This document shows, one piece after another, positions 7,683 through 8,571 of a stretch of DNA of 8,571 bases. Both the position numbers and the translations under genes were made by a program. Numbering within the stretch: position 1 is the first letter of the stretch; each line of letters starts with the position of its first letter. The stretch comes from a bacterium. GTDB lineage: Bacteria > Patescibacteriota > Gracilibacteria > JAUYGZ01 > DAOVYC01. The stretch is from NCBI GenBank assembly GCA_030635805.1, contig DAOVYC010000017.1, positions 1-8,571 of the forward strand, written 5' to 3'. Under the pieces are notes generated by a model. The model saw only the letters and a program-made list of their open reading frames with translations, did no database searches and had not been told where the DNA came from.

Positions 7683-7688
7683 AGTATA
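7683..7688 (-). promoter_or_regulatory. Possible -10 element of the valS promoter
   Basis: TATACT (7688-7683) on the minus strand is a 5/6 match to TATAAT, 24 bp before the chosen valS ATG. No good -35 exists at 16-18 bp; that position is a pyrimidine-rich TTTTTCC array. A second possibility, GATAAT, lies closer to the ATG, also without a -35. Weak evidence only. Confidence 0.25.
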
Positions 7689-7690
7689 AA

Positions 7691-7739
7691 GGCAAAAGGA
7701 AAAAGGAAAAAGGAAAAATAAGCGGTAAGCAGTAAACTT
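7691..7739. repeat. Seven-unit heptad array upstream of valS
   Basis: Seven 7-bp units run in phase: GGCAAAA once and GGAAAAA three times (7691-7718), then TAAGCGG, TAAGCAG, TAAACTT (7719-7739). The first four are near-identical and the last three share TAA plus partial similarity, as if two arrays of equal period were joined without a phase break. The array covers the expected -35 region of valS, so unit number could affect transcription. Confidence 0.75.
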
Positions 7740-7741
7740 AA

Positions 7742-7815
7742 TCCCATCCTCTTGAAGAAGAGGATCCAGGGTTTGTGATTCTAGTACTGGACCCTCAATC
7801 AAGTTGAGGGTGGGA
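7742..7815. repeat. Head-to-head pair of hairpin repeats (BIME-like)
   Basis: Left unit 7742-7769: TCCCA, stem TCCTCTT (7747-7753), loop GAAG, stem AAGAGGA (7758-7764), TCCAG. Right unit 7787-7815: CTGGA, stem CCCTCAA (7792-7798), loop TCAAG, stem TTGAGGG (7804-7810), TGGGA. The left unit is the right unit in reverse orientation, with identical flanks and a 7-bp perfect stem whose bases differ by paired changes. The arrangement matches the general design of REP/BIME elements, two inverted palindromes separated by a short linker (17 bp here). A half copy, GTTGAGGGTGGGGATT, follows at 7825-7840. Confidence 0.75.
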
Positions 7816-7859
7816 ATTCTAGGGGTTGAGGGTGGGGATTTTGAGATTGTATTTTTGAA

Positions 7860-7908
7860 GTTCTAAGTTACATGTTATATGTTACATGTTATATGTTACA
7901 TGTTATAT
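7860..7908. repeat. Heptad array (GTTAYAT) reaching into the tsaD start codon
   Basis: GTTCTAA (7860-7866) is followed by six units alternating GTTACAT and GTTATAT (7867-7908), equal to three perfect copies of a 14-bp repeat whose last copy can be framed to end at 7909 and contain the tsaD ATG (7907-7909). No Shine-Dalgarno sequence can exist in this leader. A weak promoter, TTGAAG (7855-7860) and TATGTT (7878-7883) at 17 bp, would itself lie partly in the array. Confidence 0.9.
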
Positions 7909-8571
7909 GGTAATTTTGGGAATTGAAACATCCTGTGATGATACGTCGGTGGCGGTAGTACGCAATGGGAGTGAGGTTCTTTCCTGCGTGACTCACACTC
8001 AGGCGGATTTGCATGCGAAAACGGGAGGAGTGGTACCGGAAGTGGCGGCGCGAGAACATGTAGTTCACATTATTCCGGTGATTGAGCAGGCTCTGAAGGA
8101 GGCAAGAATAAAGCTTGATGATATTGATCGTATTGCGGTAACCAAGGAGCCGGGGTTGCTTCCATCGCTTCTTATCGGCTTACAGACAGCCAAGACCTTG
8201 GGGTATTCCAAAAATATTCCCGTGGATGAAATTAATCATACCAGAGGGCATATTTATAGTAATTGGCTGGAGCGTGATGCTAAAAAGGTAGTGTTTCCAA
8301 TTTTGATTTTGACGGTTTCCGGTGGACATAACGATCTGATTCTTATGAAAGATCATGGTTCAACTATGCTCACCACAGGTGGTGAGATGGAGATCCTGGG
8401 AACGACGCTTGATGATGCGGCGGGAGAGGCTTTTGATAAGGTGGCGCGATTGCTCGGATTGGGATATCCGGGAGGTCCCGAGATTTCCAGGGTGGCGGAG
8501 CGGGGGAGTGCTGATGCTTTTGATTTTCCGAGAGCCTGGCTTTCAGCTTTCTCTCATTGTTCCGGGTGGGA
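7907..8571 (+). CDS. tsaD: TsaD, tRNA N6-adenosine threonylcarbamoyltransferase (3'-truncated by window edge)
   Basis: TsaD (formerly Gcp/YgjD/Kae1 family) transfers the threonylcarbamoyl group from threonylcarbamoyl-AMP (made by TsaC) to A37 of ANN-decoding tRNAs, working with TsaB and TsaE. The first 221 of an expected ~340-360 residues are present. Signatures: LGIETSCDDTSVAVV (4-18), GGVVPEVAAREH (40-51), EPGLLPSLLIGL (81-92), the metal-binding HxxxH (H111, H115) in NHTRGH, TVSGGH (136-141), LGTTLDDAAGEAFDKVARLLGL (164-185) and YPGGP (187-191). The third metal ligand, a C-terminal Asp, lies outside the window. Departures from common forms are HTRGH instead of HLEGH/HMEGH and SGGHN instead of SGGHT; neither removes a known ligand. 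The ATG at 7907 puts the conserved GIETSCD at residues 5-11 as is typical; an in-frame ATG at 7886 would add seven repeat-encoded residues (MLYVTCY). Divergent from valS. Confidence 0.95.
   Translation, partial: MVILGIETSCDDTSVAVVRNGSEVLSCVTHTQADLHAKTGGVVPEVAAREHVVHIIPVIEQALKEARIKLDDIDRIAVTKEPGLLPSLLIGLQTAKTLGYSKNIPVDEINHTRGHIYSNWLERDAKKVVFPILILTVSGGHNDLILMKDHGSTMLTTGGEMEILGTTLDDAAGEAFDKVARLLGLGYPGGPEISRVAERGSADAFDFPRAWLSAFSHCSGW

Noticed and set aside
7659..7802. N-terminal extension of ValS to the ATG at 7802
   Set aside because: The 48 added residues translate the hairpin and heptad repeats and do not resemble ValS; the ATG at 7658 gives a canonical N-terminus.
7659..7906. T-box or other tRNA-sensing leader for valS
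   Set aside because: No T-box consensus (AGGGTGGNACCGCG-like) and no specifier-loop architecture on the minus strand; the GAGGGTGGG pieces belong to the hairpin repeats and lie on the plus strand.
1..8571. Alternative genetic code (UGA as Gly)
   Set aside because: No in-frame TGA is found in any of the five coding regions, which would be unlikely if UGA were a common sense codon. No gene here ends in TGA, so RF2 use cannot be shown directly.

Overview
The window reads as an AT-rich bacterial chromosome fragment with standard code: no in-frame TGA interrupts roughly 2,650 codons over five coding regions, which argues against the UGA-recoding Gracilibacteria/Absconditabacteria. Short spacers, unfamiliar lysine/glutamate-rich proteins and the lack of Shine-Dalgarno sequences suggest a Patescibacteria/CPR-type genome, but this is an inference from style. 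No ribosomal RNA or other clear marker is present to settle it.

Layout: (1) 1-1981, minus strand, the N-terminal 660 residues of a large unrecognised coiled-coil protein, running off the left edge, with a good sigma70-type promoter just upstream and a second candidate further up. (2) 1982-2286, a gene-poor spacer with a tandem pair of 84/86-bp repeats containing nested inverted repeats. (3) 7658 down to 2287, minus strand, a three-gene run: valS (valyl-tRNA synthetase, 921 aa), an unrecognised charged 235-aa protein, and a 610-aa CPA2/Kef-type cation:proton antiporter with a C-terminal NAD-binding RCK_N (TrkA-N) domain. Gaps of 34 and 31 bp suggest one transcription unit. (4) 7659-7906, a divergent intergenic region full of repeats. 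(5) 7907-8571, plus strand, the first 221 residues of tsaD (tRNA t6A37 threonylcarbamoyltransferase), cut by the right edge.

Two translation-fidelity genes, valS and tsaD, are thus transcribed away from a shared repeat-filled region. The antiporter probably adjusts cytoplasmic pH or K+/Na+ and is gated by nucleotide binding. The 235-aa protein has no assigned role.

The most interesting content is in the spacers. Three of the four gene-to-gene gaps carry degenerate tandem arrays with a 7-bp period (for example five consecutive TTANTTA heptads), and these arrays include the stop or start codons of the flanking genes. A second family, a short hairpin bounded by TGGA and TGGG, occurs as a head-to-head pair between valS and tsaD with compensatory stem changes. 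A third apparent copy encodes the last residues of the antiporter and directly abuts the 84/86-bp repeats.
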